Assembly: GCA_023653785.1 (NCBI GenBank)
Contig: JAMKCH010005384.1
Coordinates: 124,001 to 188,000 of the forward strand
Direction of reading: 5' to 3'
DNA: 64,000 bases
Source of the DNA: Ophioderma brevispina
Taxonomy: Eukaryota > Echinodermata > Ophiuroidea > Amphilepidida > Ophiodermatidae
Shown here: positions 63,381 to 64,000 of the stretch, one piece after another
Numbering within the stretch: the first letter of the stretch is position 1
How the letters are laid out: every line of letters starts with the position of its first letter
Translations under genes and position numbers: made by a program
Notes under the pieces: generated by a model
The model's database searches: none
What the model was told of the DNA's origin: nothing
The model's input: the letters and a program-made list of their open reading frames with translations, nothing else

Positions 63381-64000
63381 CGAGCTAGTTTTACCTTTTC
63401 ATTAATTTGTAGCAAGATATAATAGTTACCTTTCAAAAGCAGGATTTGGTTTTTAAGTCGTTAGCAATAAATCCTAAATGTACATACATTGTATCTTCTG
63501 TAAACGTAAAACCATAAAGTGACTGTAAACCTGTTAAAAATAGAACATTGGACCTCAAAAAACCACACTATAATTGAATGATTTTGGGACATATAGACAA
63601 AATCTATAATTCGAATTATAAGTGTAGCAAATGAACATTTAGAGATCTTACTGGGGCAACGCCCTGTCACTCTTGCAGTGTATTATTATTGGCGTTTCGG
63701 TTAGATATAGCCGAGATTATCATCCGAATAAGACCGGACCGGTTGGTCTTATTTTCTACGCTTGTCCAGTTAGGTGAATCCGCACGGTGTAAATTCGCTT
63801 TCAGTGTGTCTTTTTTTGGGACGGCTTCATCATGACGAGTATTAACCCACTGCACTGTGCACAAAGGCGAATAAACTGTACGTGAATCTGTGAATACGTG
63901 AATATTTTGAGATATCAACTGGACGGATATAGGTGACCCCGATTGTAACTGCCCAAAATTTGTAAAGAAGGTCAGTTGAAAAGTAGCTCCTCAATACAAG
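63381..64000. other. Unannotated right edge
   Basis: No gene, repeat or element is recognised. Two minus-strand frames of 69 and 83 codons (63461-63670 and 63667-63918) have no domain. Confidence 0.5.

Overview
The window is non-coding, repeat-rich eukaryotic DNA. It is AT-rich and holds long simple repeats, a tRNA-derived SINE, decayed non-LTR retrotransposon ends and many short inverted-repeat transposons. I found no reading frame that I can defend as a host gene: the open frames are short (the longest non-repeat frame is about 131 codons), show no recognisable domain, and often lie in DNA that is repeated and frameshifted elsewhere in the window. The set of elements fits an animal, most plausibly a marine invertebrate (echinoderm, hemichordate or mollusc type). 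That is an inference and I cannot name a species.

Layout. Positions 1-1026 are a fragment of a large repeat unit. From 1027 to about 13050 the DNA is mostly single copy, with a (GT)99 microsatellite, a 237-bp tandem duplication, the SINE (5689-6182, minus strand), a purine-rich tract, a 64-66-bp duplication, and a large inverted duplication (10044-12277, arms of roughly 0.8-1 kb). From about 13050 to 52870 there is a head-to-tail array of four copies of one large unit, at 13050-26769, 26770-38439, 38440-45224 and 45225-52870. The copies differ in length (13.7, 11.7, 6.8 and 7.6 kb) because each has its own deletions and insertions.

Comparing the copies exposes insertions with their empty sites. 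These are a hAT-like MITE (164-706), a piggyBac-like MITE with TTAA flanks (16554-17180), a TA-flanked Tc1/mariner-type MITE (17983-18244), a 1.25-kb element with imperfect inverted ends (18304-19558), a 1.4-kb hAT-like element with three internal repeats (23475-24858), a LINE 3' end with an (ATT)n tail (26297-26560) and a 377-bp foldback element (37161-37537). In copy 3, about 7.8 kb of the unit is replaced by 3.5 kb of unrelated DNA that contains a frameshifted LINE reverse-transcriptase remnant.

From 52871 to 64000 the DNA leaves the array. It contains a 2.4-kb structure with about 500-bp inverted ends, each ending internally in its own palindrome (53843-56268), a tandem repeat with a period of about 500 bp (59380-60533), a LINE 3' end with a duplicated untranslated region (about 61915-62815), and a 357-bp MITE (63024-63380). 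The interest of the window lies in this repeat architecture. I saw no gene system, RNA operon, CRISPR array or gene cluster.
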